A DNA stretch of 64,000 nt. It comes from Bathymodiolus brooksi. Taxonomy: Eukaryota; Mollusca; Bivalvia; Mytilida; Modiolidae. Below, piece after piece: positions 1 to 13,740 of the stretch (the stretch's first letter is position 1; every line of letters begins with the position of its first letter). The stretch covers positions 30,737,804 to 30,801,803 of the forward strand of contig OY804579.1 of NCBI GenBank assembly GCA_963680875.1, read 5' to 3'. The notes beneath the pieces were generated by a model. It saw nothing but the letters and a program-made list of their open reading frames with translations. It was not told the DNA's origin and searched no databases. The translations under genes were made by a program, and so were the position numbers.

Positions 1-899
1 ACGACAACCATTGATGTGATAAAATACTGATTGTAACTACCAACTCTCACGGCTACGACAACTATTGATGTGATAAAGTAATGATTGTAACTACTAACTA
101 TCACGGCTATGACAACTATAGATGTGATAAAGAAGTGATTGTAACTACCAACTATCACGGCTACAACTATAGATGTGATAAAGTAGTGATTGTAACTACC
201 AAATATCACGGCTATGACAACTTTAGATGTGATAAAGTACTGATTGTAACTACCAACTGTTACGGCTACAACTACTGATGTGATAAAGTACTGATTGTAA
301 CTACCAACTATCACGGCTACTACAACTATAGATGTGATAAAGTACTGATTTTAACTACCAACTATCACGGCTATGACAACAATAGATATGATAAAGTACT
401 GATTGAAACTACCAACTTTCACGGCTATGACAACTGTAGATGTGATAAAGTAGTGATTGTAACTACCAACTGTCACGGCTATGAAAACTCTAGATGTGAT
501 AAAGTACTGATTGTAACTACCAACTATCACGGCTATGAAAACTCTAGATGTGATAAAGTACTGATTGTAACTACCAACTATCACGGCTACGACAACTGTA
601 GATGGGATAAAGTAGTGATTTTAACTACCAACTATCACGGCTATGACAACTATAGATGTGATAAAGAAGTGATTGTAACTACCAACTATCACGGCTACAA
701 CTATAGATGTGATAAAGTAGTGATTTTAACTACCAACTATCACGGCTATGACAACTATAGATGTGATAAAGTACTGATTGTAACTACCAACTGTTACGGC
801 TACAACTACTGATGTGATAAAGTACTGATTGTAGCTACCAACTATCACGGCTACTACAACTATAGATGTGATAAAGTACTGATTTTAACTACCAACTAT
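1..899 (+). repeat. Domain A: partial unit, monomers 5-15 then 33-38
   Basis: The window opens inside monomer 5 (CCATTGATG type). The order runs 5 to 15 and then jumps to 33-38. Monomers 11-15 and 28-32 are near duplicates, so the jump fits loss of the intervening 17 monomers by recombination between them. Monomer 9 carries local changes (AAATAT, CTTTAG). The copy to the left is cut by the window edge. No gene is seen here. Confidence 0.85.
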
Positions 900-1028
900 C
901 ACGGTTATGACAACAATAGATATGATAAGTACTGATTGAAACTACCAACTTTCACGACTATGACAACTGTAGATGTGATAAAATACTGATTGTAACTGCC
1001 AACTATCACGGCTATGACAATAATATAT

Positions 1029-1082
1029 GTGATAAAGTACTGATTGTAACTACCAACTATCACGGCTATGACAACTATAGAT
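1029..1082 (+). repeat. Reference 54-bp monomer (consensus form)
   Basis: This copy carries the commonest base at each variable position and serves as the reference. It starts at GTGATAAAG and ends at TATAGAT. Composition is 20 A, 15 T, 10 C and 9 G (35% GC). It contains one CpG, in CACGG, and one AGTACT palindrome (a ScaI site). Monomers with GTAGTG, GTAATG or GAAGTG lose that site, so a ScaI digest should give a 54-bp ladder with many multimers. The segment CAACTAT occurs twice, 18 bp apart, but the three 18-bp thirds do not otherwise align well, so descent from an 18-bp ancestor is not supported. Confidence 0.95.
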
Positions 1083-1088
1083 GTGATA
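1058..1088. other. Potential hairpin recurring in each monomer (representative)
   Basis: In the reference copy, TATCAC (1058-1063) is the reverse complement of GTGATA (1083-1088). Inside it CTAT (1066-1069) is the reverse complement of ATAG (1077-1080), leaving a 2x2 mismatch and a 7-nt loop. The 6+4 bp arms could form a small imperfect hairpin in single-stranded DNA or in a satellite transcript. The outer arm survives in most monomers, but TGT, TTT or TCT before CAC breaks a pair in many. The inner arm is weakened by the TATTG, CTCTAG and 51-bp variants. I see no clear compensating changes, so a selected structure is not shown. Confidence 0.5.
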
Positions 1089-4000
1089 AAGTACTGATTG
1101 TAACTACCAACTATCACGGCTACGACAACCATTGATGTGATAAAATACTGATTGTAACTACCAACTCTCACGGCTACGACAACTATTGATGTGATAAAGT
1201 AATGATTGTAACTACTAACTATCACGGCTATGACAACTATAGATGTGATAAAGAAGTGATTGTAACTACCAACTATCACGGCTACAACTATAGATGTGAT
1301 AAAGTAGTGATTGTAACTACCAACTATCACTGCTATGACAACTATAGATGTGATAAAGTACTGATTGTAACTACCAACTGTTACGGCTACAACTACTGAT
1401 GTGATAAAGTACTGATTGTAACTACCAACTATCACGGCTACTACAACTATAGATGTGATAAAGTACTGATTTTAACTACCAACTATCACGGCTATGACAA
1501 CAATAGATATGATAAAGTACTGATTGAAACTACCAACTTTCACGGCTATGACAACTGTAGATGTGATAAAGTAGTGATTGTATCTACCAACTGTCACGGC
1601 TATGAAAACTCTAGATGTGATAAAGTACTGATTGTAACTACCAACTATCACGGCTATGAAAACTCTAGATGTGATAAAGTAATGATTGTAACTACCAACT
1701 ATCACGCTACGACAACTGTAGTTGGGATAAAGTACTGATTGTAACTACCAACTATCACGGCTATGACAACCATTGATGTGATAAAGTAATGATTGTAACT
1801 ACTAACTATCACGGCTACGACAACTATTGATGTGATAAAGTACTGATTGTAACTACCAACTATCACGGCTATGACAACAATAGATGTGATAAAGTAGTGA
1901 TTGTAACTACCAACTATCACGGCTATGACATCTATATATGTGATAAAGTACTTATTATAACTACCAACTATCACGGCTATGACAACTATAAATGTGAAAA
2001 AATAGTGAATGTAACTACCAACTGTCACGGCTACGACTACAATAGATGTGATAAAGTACTGATTGTAACTACCAACTATCACGGCTACAACTATAGATGT
2101 GATAAAGTACTGAATGTAACTACCAACTATCACGGCTATGAAAACTATAGATGTGATAAAGTACTGATTGTAACTACCAACTATCACGGCTATGACAACT
2201 ATAGATGTGATAAAGTACTGATTGTAACTACCAACTGTTACGGCTACAACTACTGATGTGATAAAGTACTGATTGTAACTACCAACTATCACGGCTACTA
2301 CAACAATAGATGTGATAAAGTACTGATTTTAACTACCAACTATCACGGCTATGACAACAATAGGTATGATAAAGTACTGATTGAAACTACCAACTTTCAC
2401 GGCTATGACAACTGTAGATGTGATAAAGTAGTGATTGTAACTACCAACTGTCACGGCTATGACAACCATTGATGTGATAAAGTACTGATTGTAACTACCA
2501 ACTATCACGGATACGACAACTATTGATGTGATAAAGTAATGATTGTAACTACTAACTATCACGGCTACGACAACTATTGATGTGATAAAGTACTGATTGT
2601 AACTACCAACTATCACGGCTATGACAACAATAGATGTGATAAAGTAGTGATTGTAACTACCAACTATCACGGCTATGACATCTATATATGTGATAAAGTA
2701 CTTATTATAACTACCAACTATCACGGCTATGACAACTATAAATGTGAAAAAATAGTGAATGTAACTACCAACTGTCACGGCTACGACTACAATAGATGTG
2801 ATAAAGTACTGATTGTAACTACCAACTATCACGGCTACAACTATAGATGTGATAAAGTACTGAATGTAACTACCAACTATCACGGCTATGAAAACTATAG
2901 ATGTGATAAAGTACTGATTGTAACTACCAACTATCACGGCTATGACAACTATAGATGTGATAAAGTACTGATTGTAACTACCAACTGTTACGGCTACAAC
3001 TACTGATGTGATAAAGTACTGATTGTAACTACCAACTATCACGGCTACTACAACAATAGATGTGATAAAGTACTGATTTTAACTACCAACTATCACGGCT
3101 ATGACAACAATAGATATGATAAAGTACTGATTGAAACTACCAACTTTCACGGCTATGACAACTGTAGATGTGATAAAGTAGTGATTGTAACTACCAACTG
3201 TCACGGCTATGAAAACTCTAGATGTGATAAAGTACTGATTGTAACTACCAACTATCACGGCTATGAAAACTCTAGATGTGATAAAGTACTGATTGTAACT
3301 ACCAACTATCACGGCTACGACAACTGTAGTTGGGATAAAGTACTGATTGTAACTACCAACTATCACGGCTATGACAACCATTGATGTGATAAAATACTGA
3401 TTGTAACTACCAACTATCACGGATACGACAACTATTGATGTGATAAAGTAATGATTGTAACTACTAACTATCACCGCTACGACAACTATTGATGTGATAA
3501 AGTACTGATTGTAACTACCAACTATCACGGCTATGACAACAATAGATGTGATAAAGTAGTGATTGTAACTACCAACTATCACGGCTATGACATCTATATA
3601 TGTGATAAAGTACTTATTATAACTACCAACTATCACGGCTATGACAACTATAAATGTGAAAAAATAGTGAATGTAACTACCAACTGTCACGGCTACGACT
3701 ACTATAGATGTGATAAAGTACTGATTGTAACTACCAACTATCACGGCTACAACTATAGATGTGATAAAGTACTGAATGTAACTACCAACTATCACGGCTA
3801 TGAAAACTATAGATGTGATAAAGTACTGATTGTAGCTACCAACTATCACGGCTATGACAACAATAGATATGATAAAGTACTGATTGAAACTACCAACTTT
3901 CACGGCTATGACAACTGTAGATGTGATAAAGTAGTGATTGTAACTACCAACTGTCACGGCTATGAAAACTCTAGATGTGATAAAGTACTGATTGTAACTA

Positions 4001-4380
4001 CCAACTATCACGGCTATGAAAACTCTAGATGTGATAAAGTACTGATTGTAACTACCAACTATCACGGCTACGACAACTGTAGATGGGATAAAGTAGTGAT
4101 TTTAACTACAAACTATCACGGCTATGACAACTATAGATGTGATAAAGAAGTGATTGTAACTACCAACTATCACGGCTACAACTATAGATGTGATAAAGTA
4201 GTGATTTTAACTACCAACTATCACGGCTATGACAACTATAGATGTGATAAAGTACTGATTGTAACTACCAACTGTTACGGCTACAACTACTGATGTGATA
4301 AAGTACTGATTGTAGCTACCAACTATCACGGCTACTACAACTATAGATGTGATAAAGTACTGATTTTAACTACCAACTAT

Positions 4381-5984
4381 CACGGTTATGACAACAATAG
4401 ATATGATAAGTACTGATTGAAACTACCAACTTTCACGACTATGACAACTGTAGATGTGATAAAATACTGATTGTAACTGCCAACTATCACGGCTATGACA
4501 ATAATATATGTGATAAAGTACTGATTGTAACTACCAACTATCACGGCTATGACAACTATAGATGTGATAAAGTACTGATTGTAACTACCAACTATCACGG
4601 CTACGACAACCATTGATGTGATAAAATACTGATTGTAACTACCAACTCTCACGGCTACGACAACTATTGATGTGATAAAGTAATGATTGTAACTACTAAC
4701 TATCACGGCTATGACAACTATAGATGTGATAAAGAAGTGATTGTAACTACCAACTATCACGGCTACAACTATAGATGTGATAAAGTAGTGATTGTAACTA
4801 CCAACTTTCACGGCTATGACAACTATAGATGTGATAAAGTACTGATTGTAACTACCAACTGTTACGGCTACAACTACTGATGTGATAAAGTACTGATTGT
4901 AACTACCAACTATCACGGCTACTACAACAATAGATGTGATAAAGTACTGATTTTAACTACCAACTATCACGGCTATGACAACAATAGATATGATAAAGTA
5001 CTGATTGAAACTACCAACTTTCACGGCTATGACAACTGTAGATGTGATAAAGTAGTGATTATAACTACCAACTGTCACGGCTATGAAAACTCTAGATGTG
5101 ATAAAGTACTGATTGTAACTACCAACTATCACGGCTATGAAAACTCTAGATGTGATAAAGTACTGATTGTAACTACCAACTATCACGGCTACGACAACTG
5201 TAGATGGGATAAAGTAGTGATTTTAACGACAAACTATCACGGCTATGACAACTATAGATGTGATAAAGAAGTGATTGTAACTACCAACTATCACGGCTAC
5301 AACTATAGATGTGATAAAGTACTGAATGTAACTACCAACTATCACGGCTATGAAAACTATAGATGTGATAAAGTACTGATTGTAGCTACCAACTATCACG
5401 GCTACTACAACTATAGATGTGATAAAGTACTGATTTTAACTACCAACTATCACGGCTATGACAACAATAGATATGATAAAGTACTGATTGAAACTACCAA
5501 CTTTCACGGCTATGACAACTGTAGATGTGATAAAGTAGTGATTGTAACTACCAACTGTCACGGCTATGAAAACTCTAGATGTGATAAAGTACTGATTGTA
5601 ACTACCAACTATCACGGCTATGAAAACTCTAGATGTGATAAAGTACTGATTGTAACTACCAACTATCACGGCTACGACAACTGTAGATGGGATAAAGTAG
5701 TGATTTTAACTACAAACTATCACGGCTATGACAACTATAGATGTGATAAAGAAGTGATTGTAACTACCAACTATCACGGCTACAACTATAGATGTGATAA
5801 AGTAGTGATTTTAACTACCAACTATCACGGCTATGACAACTATAGATGTGATAAAGTACTGATTGTAACTACCAACTGTTACGGCTACAACTACTGATGT
5901 GATAAAGTACTGATTGTAGCTACCAACTATCACGGCTACTACAACTATAGATGTGATAAAGTACTGATTTTAACTACCAACTAT
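4381..5984 (+). repeat. Domain A: rearranged unit, 1,604 bp
   Basis: Monomers 1-15 are followed by 33 and 34, a 35/24 hybrid near 5,300 (51 bp, ending GAATG), 25, a 28/38-type monomer and 29-38. The summed length is 1,604 bp as observed. The hybrid joins two 51-bp monomers, a further exchange between similar monomers. Confidence 0.85.
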
Positions 5985-8229
5985 CACGGTTATGACAACA
6001 ATAGATATGATAAGTACTGATTGAAACTACCAACTTTCACGACTATGACAACTGTAGATGTGATAAAATACTGATTGTAACTGCCAACTATCACGGCTAT
6101 GACAATAATATATGTGATAAAGTACTGATTGTAACTACCAACTATCACGGCTATGACAACTATAGATGTGATAAAGTACTGATTGTAACTACCAACTATC
6201 ACGGCTACGACAACCATTGATGTGATAAAATACTGATTGTAACTACCAACTCTCACGGCTACGACAACTATTGATGTGATAAAGTAATGATTGTAACTAC
6301 TAACTATCACGGCTATGACAACTATAGATGTGATAAAGAAGTGATTGTAACTACCAACTATCACGGCTACAACTATAGATGTGATAAAGTAGTGATTGTA
6401 ACTACCAACTATCACGGCTATGACAACTATAGATGTGATAAAGTACTGATTGTAACTACCAACTGTTACGGCTACAACTACTGATGTGATAAAGTACTGA
6501 TTGTAACTACCAACTATCATGGCTACTACAACAATAGATGTGATAAAGTACTGATTTTAACTACCAACTATCACGGCTATGACAACAATAGATATGATAA
6601 AGTACTGATTGAAACTACCAACTTTCACGGCTATGACAACTGTAGATGTGATAAAGTAGTGATTATAACTACCAACTGTCACGGCTATGAAAACTCTAGA
6701 TGTGATAAAGTACTGATTGTAACTACCAACTATCACGGCTATGAAAACTCTAGATGTGATAAAGTAATGATTGTAACTACCAACTATCACGCTACGACAA
6801 CTGTAGTTGGGATAAAGTACTGATTGTAACTACCAACTATCACGGATACGACAACTATTGATGTGATAAAGTAATGATTGTAACTACTAACTATCACGGC
6901 TACGACAACTATTGATGTGATAAAGTACTGATTGTAACTACCAACTATCACGGCTATGACAACAATAGATGTGATAAAGTAGTGATTGTAACTACCAACT
7001 ATCACGGCTATGACATCTATATATGTGATAAAGTACTTATTATAACTACCAACTATCACGGCTATGACAACTATAAATGTGAAAAAATAGTGAATGTAAC
7101 TACCAACTGTCACGGCTACGACTACTATAGATGTGATAAAGTACTGATTGTAGCTACCAACTTTCACGGCTACAACTATAGATGTGATAAAGTACTGAAT
7201 GTAACTACCAACTATCACGGCTATGAAAACTATAGATGTGATAAAGTACTGATTGTAACTACCAACTATCACGGCTATGACAACTATAGATGTGATAAAG
7301 TACTGATTGTAACTACCAACTGTTACGGCTACGACAACCATTGATGTGATAAAATACTGATTGTAACTACCAACTCTCACGGCTACGACAACTATTGATG
7401 TGATAAAGTAATGATTGTAACTACTAACTATCACGGCTATGACAACTATAGATGTGATAAAGAAGTGATTGTAACTACCAACTATCACGGCTACAACTAT
7501 AGATGTGATAAAGTAGTGATTGTAACTACCAAATATCACGGCTATGACAACTATAGATGTGATAAAGTACTGATTGTAACTACCAACTGTTACGGCTACA
7601 ACTACTGATGTGATAAAGTACTGATTGTAACTACCAACTATCACGGCTACTACAACTATAGATGTGATAAAGTACTGATTTTAACTACCAACTATCACGG
7701 CTATGACAACAATAGATATGATAAAGTACTGATTGAAACTACCAACTTTCACGGCTATGACAACTGTAAATGTGATAAAGTAGTGATTGTAACTACCAAC
7801 TGTCACGGCTATGAAAACTCTAGATGTGATAAAGTACTGATTGTAACTACCAACTATCACGGCTATGAAAACTCTAGATGTGATAAAGTACTGATTGTAA
7901 CTACCAACTATCACGGCTACGACAACTGTAGATGGGATAAAGTAGTGATTTTAACTACCAACTATCACGGCTATGACAACTATAGATGTGATAAAGAAGT
8001 GATTGTAACTACCAACTATCACGGCTACAACTATAGATGTGATAAAGTAGTGATTTTAACTACCAACTATCACGGCTATGACAACTATAGATGTGATAAA
8101 GTACTGATTGTAACTACCAACTGTTACGGCTACAACTACTGATGTGATAAAGTACTGATTGTAGCTACCAACTATCACGGCTACTACAACTATAGATGTG
8201 ATAAAGTACTGATTTTAACTACCAACTAT
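5985..8229 (+). repeat. Domain A: rearranged unit, 2,245 bp
   Basis: The order is 1-16, 18-26, a 27/5 hybrid near 7,325 (TGTTACGGCTACGACAACC), 6-15 and 33-38, summing to 2,245 bp. Monomer 17 is missing. The hybrid joins the left half of monomer 27 to the right half of monomer 5, so the exchange point lies within a monomer. Confidence 0.85.
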
Positions 8230-8762
8230 CACGGTTATGACAACAATAGATATGATAAGTACTGATTGAAACTACCAACTTTCACGACTATGACAACTGT
8301 AGATGTGATAAAATACTGATTGTAACTGCCAACTATCACGGCTATGACAATAATATATGTGATAAAGTACTGATTGTAACTACCAACTATCACGGCTATG
8401 AAAACTCTAGATGTGATAAAGTACTGATTGTAACTACCAACTATCACGGCTACGACAACTGTAGATGGGATAAAGTAGTGATTTTAACTACAAACTATCA
8501 CGGCTATGACAACTATAGATGTGATAAAGAAGTGATTGTAACTACCAACTATCACGGCTACAACTATAGATGTGATAAAGTAGTGATTTTAACTACCAAC
8601 TATCACGGCTATGACAACTATAGATGTGATAAAGTACTGATTGTAACTACCAACTGTTACGGCTACAACTACTGATGTGATAAAGTACTGATTGTAGCTA
8701 CCAACTATCACGGCTACTACAACTATAGATGTGATAAAGTACTGATTTTAACTACCAACTAT
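8230..8762 (+). repeat. Domain A: short unit, 10 monomers, 533 bp
   Basis: The order is 1-3 then 32-38. Ten monomers less one 1-bp and two 3-bp deletions give 533 bp. Most of the unit (4-31) is absent. The block at 9,727 shares the same 3-to-32 junction. Confidence 0.87.
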
Positions 8763-9726
8763 CACGGTTATGACAACAATAGATATGATAAGTACTGATT
8801 GAAACTACCAACTTTCACGACTATGACAACTGTAGATGTGATAAAATACTGATTGTAACTGCCAACTATCACGGCTATGACAATAATATATGTGATAAAG
8901 TACTGATTGTAACTACCAACTATCACGGCTATGACAACTATAGATGTGATAAAGTACTGATTGTAACTACCAACTATCACGGCTACGACAACCATTGATG
9001 TGATAAAATACTGATTGTAACTACCAACTCTCACGGCTACGACAACTATTGATGTGATAAAGTAATGATTGTAACTACTAACTATCACGGCTATGACAAC
9101 TATAGATGTGATAAAGAAGTGATTGTAACTACCAACTATCACGGCTACAACTATAGATGTGATAAAGTAGTGATTGTAACTACCAACTATCACGGCTATG
9201 ACAACTATAGATGTGATAAAGTACTGATTGTAACTACCAACTGTTACGGCTACAACTACTGATGTGATAAAGTACTGATTGTAACTACCAACTATCACGG
9301 CTACTACAACAATAGATGTGATAAAGTACTGATTTTAACTACCAACTATCACGGCTATGACAACAATAGATATGATAAAGTACTGATTGAAACTACCAAC
9401 TTTCACGGCTATGACAACTGTAGATGTGATAAAGTAGTGATTATAACTACCAACTGTCACGGCTATGAAAACTCTAGATGTGATAAAGTACTGATTGTAA
9501 CTACCAACTATCACGGCTATGAAAACTCTAGATGTGATAAAGTAATGATTGTAACTACCAACTATCACGCTACGACAACTGTAGTTGGGATAAAGTACTG
9601 ATTGTAACTACCAACTATCACGGCTATGACAACCATTGATGTGATAAAGTACTGATTGTAACTACCAACTATCACGGATACGACAACTATTGATGTGATA
9701 AAGTAATGATTGTAACTACTAACTAT
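8763..9726 (+). repeat. Domain A: left half unit, monomers 1-18, 964 bp
   Basis: Monomers 1-18 are present in order; monomer 18 then meets the next tag monomer 1 directly. The sum is 18x54 less two 3-bp and two 1-bp deletions, or 964 bp, as observed. This block carries the deleted allele of monomer 16 at 9,566. Confidence 0.87.
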
Positions 9727-10154
9727 CACGGTTATGACAACAATAGATATGATAAGTACTGATTGAAACTACCAACTTTCACGACTATGACAACTGTAGA
9801 TGTGATAAAATACTGATTGTAACTGCCAACTATCACGGCAATGACAATAATATATGTGATAAAGTACTGATTGTAACTACCAACTATCACGGCTATGAAA
9901 ACTCTAGATGTGATAAAGTACTGATTGTAACTACCAACTATCACGGCTACGACAACTGTAGATGGGATAAAGTAGTGATTTTAACTACAAACTATCACGG
10001 CTATGACAACTATAGATGTGATAAAGAAGTGATTGTCACTACCAACTATCACGGCTACAACTATAGATGTGATAAAGTAGTGATTTTAACTACCAACTAT
10101 CACGGCTATGACAACTATAGATGTGATAAAGTACTGATTTTAACTACCAACTAT
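9727..10154 (+). repeat. Domain A: shortest unit, 8 monomers, 428 bp
   Basis: The order is 1-3 then 32-36, giving 428 bp. It shares its 3-to-32 junction with the block at 8,230, so the two probably share an ancestor. Monomer 3 has GGCAATGAC here, a change otherwise typical of domain D and probably an independent mutation. Confidence 0.86.
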
Positions 10155-12885
10155 CACGGTTATGACAACAATAGATATGATAAGTACTGATTGAAACTAC
10201 CAACTTTCACGACTATGACAACTGTAGATGTGATAAAATACTGATTGTAACTGCCAACTATCACGGCTATGACAATAATATATGTGATAAAGTACTGATT
10301 GTAACTACCAACTATCACGGCTATGACAACTATAGATGTGATAAAGTACTGATTGTAACTACCAACTATCACGGCTACGACAACCATTGATGTGATAAAA
10401 TACTGATTGTAACTACCAACTCTCACGGCTACGACAACTATTGATGTGATAAAGTAATGATTGTAACTACTAACTATCACGGCTATGACAACTATAGATG
10501 TGATAAAGAAGTGATTGTAACTACCAACTATCACGGCTACAACTATAGATGTGATAAAGTAGTGATTGTAACTACCAACTATCACGGCTATGACAACTAT
10601 AGATGTGATAAAGTACTGATTGTAACTACCAACTATCACGGCTACAACTATAGATGTGATAAAGTACTGATTTTAACTACCAACTATCACGGCTATGACA
10701 ACAATAGATATGATAAAGTACTGATTGAAACTACCAACTTTCACGGCTATGACAACTGTAGATGTGATAAAGTAGTGATTGTAACTACCAACTGTCACGG
10801 CTATGAAAACTCTAGATGTGATAAAGTACTGATTGTAACTACCAACTATCACGCTACGACAACTGTAGTTGGGATAAAGTACTGATTGTAACTACCAACT
10901 ATCACGGCTATGACAACCATTGATGTGATAAAGTACTGATTGTAACTACCAACTATCACGGATACGACAACTATTGATGTGATAAAGTAATGATTGTAAC
11001 TACTAACTATCACGGCTACGACAACTATTGATGTGATAAAGTACTGATTGTAACTACCAACTATCACGGCTATGACAACAATAGATGTGATAAAGTAGTG
11101 ATTGTAACTACCAACTATCACGGCTATGACATCTATATATGTGATAAAGTACTTATTATAACTACCAACTATCACGGCTATGACAACTATAAATGTGAAA
11201 AAATAGTGAATGTAACTACCAACTGTCACGGCTACGACTACTATAGATGTGATAAAGTACTGATTGTAACTACCAACTATCACGGCTACAACTATAGATG
11301 TGATAAAGTACTGAATGTAACTACCAACTATCACGGCTATGAAAACTATAGATGTGATAAAGTACTGATTGTAACTACCAACTATCACGGCTATGACAAC
11401 TATAGATGTGATAAAGTACTGATTGTAACTACCAACTGTTACGGCTACAACTACTGATGTGATAAAGTACTGATTGTAACTACCAACTATCACGGCTACT
11501 ACAACTATAGATGTGATAAAGTACTGATTTTAACTACCAACTATCACGGCTATGACAACAATAGATATGATAAAGTACTGATTGAAACTACCAACTTTCA
11601 TGGCTATGACAACTGTAGATGTGATAAAGTAGTGATTGTAACTACCAACTGTCACGGCTATGAAAACTCTAGATGTGATAAAGTACTGATTGTAACTACC
11701 AACTATCACGGCTATGAAAACTCTAGATGTGATAAAGTACTGATTGTAACTACCAACTATCACGGCTACGACAACTGTAGTTGGGATAAAGTACTGATTG
11801 TAACTACCAACTATCACGGCTATGACAACCATTGATGAGATAAAATACTGATTGTAACTACCAACTATCACGGATACGACAACTATTGATGTGATAAAGT
11901 AATGATTGTAACTACTAACTATCACGGCTACGACAACTATTGATGTGATAAAGTACTGATTGTAACTACCAACTATCACGGCTATGACAACAATAGATGT
12001 GATAAAGTAGTGATTGTAACTACCAACTATCACGGCTATGACATCTATATATGTGATAAAGTACTTATTATAACTACCAACTATCACGGCTATGACAACT
12101 ATAAATGTGAAAAAATAGTGAATGTAACTACCAACTGTCACGGCTACGACTACTATAGATGTGATAAAGTACTGATTGTAACTACCAACTATCACGGCTA
12201 CAACTATAGATGTGATAAAGTACTGAATGTAACTACTAACTATCACGGCTATGAAAACTATAGATGTGATAAAGTACTGATTGTAGCTACCAACTATCAC
12301 GGCTACTACAACTATAGATGTGATAAAGTACTGATTTTAACTACCAACTATCACGGCTATGACAACAATAGATATGATAAAGTACTGATTGAAACTACCA
12401 ACTTTCACGGCTATGACAACTGTAGATGTGATAAAGTAGTGATTGTAACTACCAACTGTCACGGCTATGAAAACTCTAGATGTGATAAAGTACTGATTGT
12501 AACTACCAACTATCACGGCTATGAAAACTCTAGATGTGATAAAGTACTGATTGTAACTACCAACTATCACGGCTACGACAACTGTAGATGGGATAAAGTA
12601 GTGATTTTAACTACCAACTATCACGGCTATGACAACTATAGATGTGATAAAGAAGTGATTGTAACTACCAACTATCACGGCTACAACTATAGATGTGATA
12701 AAGTAGTGATTTTAACTACCAACTATCACGGCTATGACAACTATAGATGTGATAAAGTACTGATTGTAACTACCAACTGTTACGGCTACAACTACTGATG
12801 TGATAAAGTACTGATTGTAGCTACCAACTATCACGGCTACTACAACTATAGATGTGATAAAGTACTGATTTTAACTACCAACTAT
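10155..12885 (+). repeat. Domain A: expanded unit, 2,731 bp
   Basis: The order is 1-9, a 51-bp 8/11-like hybrid near 10,640, 12-14, deleted monomer 16, 17-32, full-length monomer 16, 17-25, a 28/38-type monomer, then 29-38. The summed length is 2,731 bp, as observed. Both alleles of monomer 16 occur in one block (10,850 and 11,761). The right part resembles 2,452-4,380. Confidence 0.86.
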
Positions 12886-12938
12886 CACGGTTATGACAAC
12901 AATAGATATGATAAGTACTGATTGAAACTACCAACTTT
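12886..12938 (+). repeat. 53-bp tag monomer 1 (GATAAG deletion)
   Basis: This monomer has CACGGTTATG, AGATATG and GAAAC variants plus a 1-bp deletion (GATAAAG to GATAAG). The same combination recurs at 900, 4381, 5985, 8230, 8763, 9727, 10155, 12886, 14917, 16948, 18926, 21924, 24503 and 26535, only in domain A. Sharing several substitutions and the deletion means the copies descend from one mutated monomer. I use it as the start of the higher-order unit. Confidence 0.93.
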
Positions 12939-13687
12939 CACGACTATGACAACTGTAGATGTGATAAAATACTGATTGTAACTGCCAACTATCACGGCTA
13001 TGACAATAATATATGTGATAAAGTACTGATTGTAACTACCAACTATCACGCTATGACAACTATAGATGTGATAAAGTACTGATTGTAACTACCAACTATC
13101 ACGGCTACGACAACCATTGATGTGATAAAATACTGATTGTAACTACCAACTCTCACGGCTACGACAACTATTGATGTGATAAAGTAATGATTGTAACTAC
13201 TAACTATCACGGCTATGACAACTATAGATGTGATAAAGAAGTGATTGTAACTACCAACTATCACGGCTACAACTATAGATGTGATAAAGTAGTGATTGTA
13301 ACTACCAACTATCACGGCTATGACAACTATTGATGTGATAAAGTACTGATTGTAACTACCAACTGTTACGGCTACAACTACTGATGTGATAAAGTACTGA
13401 TTGTAACTACCAACTATCACGGCTACTACAACTATAGATGTGATAAAGTACTGATTTTAACTACCAACTATCACGGCTATGACAACAATAGATATGATAA
13501 AGTACTGATTGAAACTACCAACTTTCACGGCTATGACAACTGTAGATGTGATAAAGTAGTGATTATAACTACCAACTGTCACGGCTATGAAAACTCTAGA
13601 TGTGATAAAGTACTGATTGTAACTACCAACTATCACGGCTATGAAAACTCTAGATGTGATAAAGTAATGATTGTAACTACCAACTAT

Positions 13688-13740
13688 CACGCTACGACAA
13701 CTGTAGTTGGGATAAAGTACTGATTGTAACTACCAACTAT
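13688..13740 (+). repeat. 53-bp tag monomer 16 (CACGCTACG deletion)
   Basis: This copy has CACGGCTACG shortened to CACGCTACG, with GTAGTTGGGAT instead of TATAGATGTGAT. The same allele lies at 1703, 6788, 9566, 10850, 13688, 15719, 17697, 19729, 25306 and 27284. A full-length allele (CACGGCTACG with the same GTTGGG change) lies at 3310, 11761, 20799, 22463 and 28195. The deletion therefore arose after the GTTGGG change and spread by amplification of the unit. Each allele keeps its own left neighbour: GTAATG before the deleted one in most copies, GTACTG before the full one. Confidence 0.92.

Larger units (their letters stand above)
900..4380 (+). repeat. Domain A: expanded unit, 3,481 bp
   Basis: The order is monomers 1-17, 19-30, then 17-32, a full-length monomer 16, 17-25 and 29-38. 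Summing monomer lengths in that order gives 3,481 bp, exactly the distance between the two tag monomers. The block is a unit in which the 17-32 stretch was re-duplicated with partial losses. Monomer 17 has fused with 18 near 1,756. One copy of monomer 19 near 3,472 has CACCGC. Confidence 0.86.

Noticed and set aside
1029..1082. Origin of the 54-bp monomer from three 18-bp units
   Set aside because: CAACTAT recurs 18 bp apart, but by eye the best pair of thirds matches at only 8 of 18 positions and another pair at 5, close to chance for AT-rich DNA.
1058..1088. Covariation supporting an RNA hairpin (CTAC with GTAG, CTAT with ATAG)
   Set aside because: CTAC...GTAG does occur, but CTAC with TATTG and CTAT with GTAG are also common, so the arms vary independently.
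1920..1935. TATA-box-like TCTATATATG in monomer 21
   Set aside because: It is a substitution variant of TATAGATG repeated in every unit, with no start site or gene downstream.
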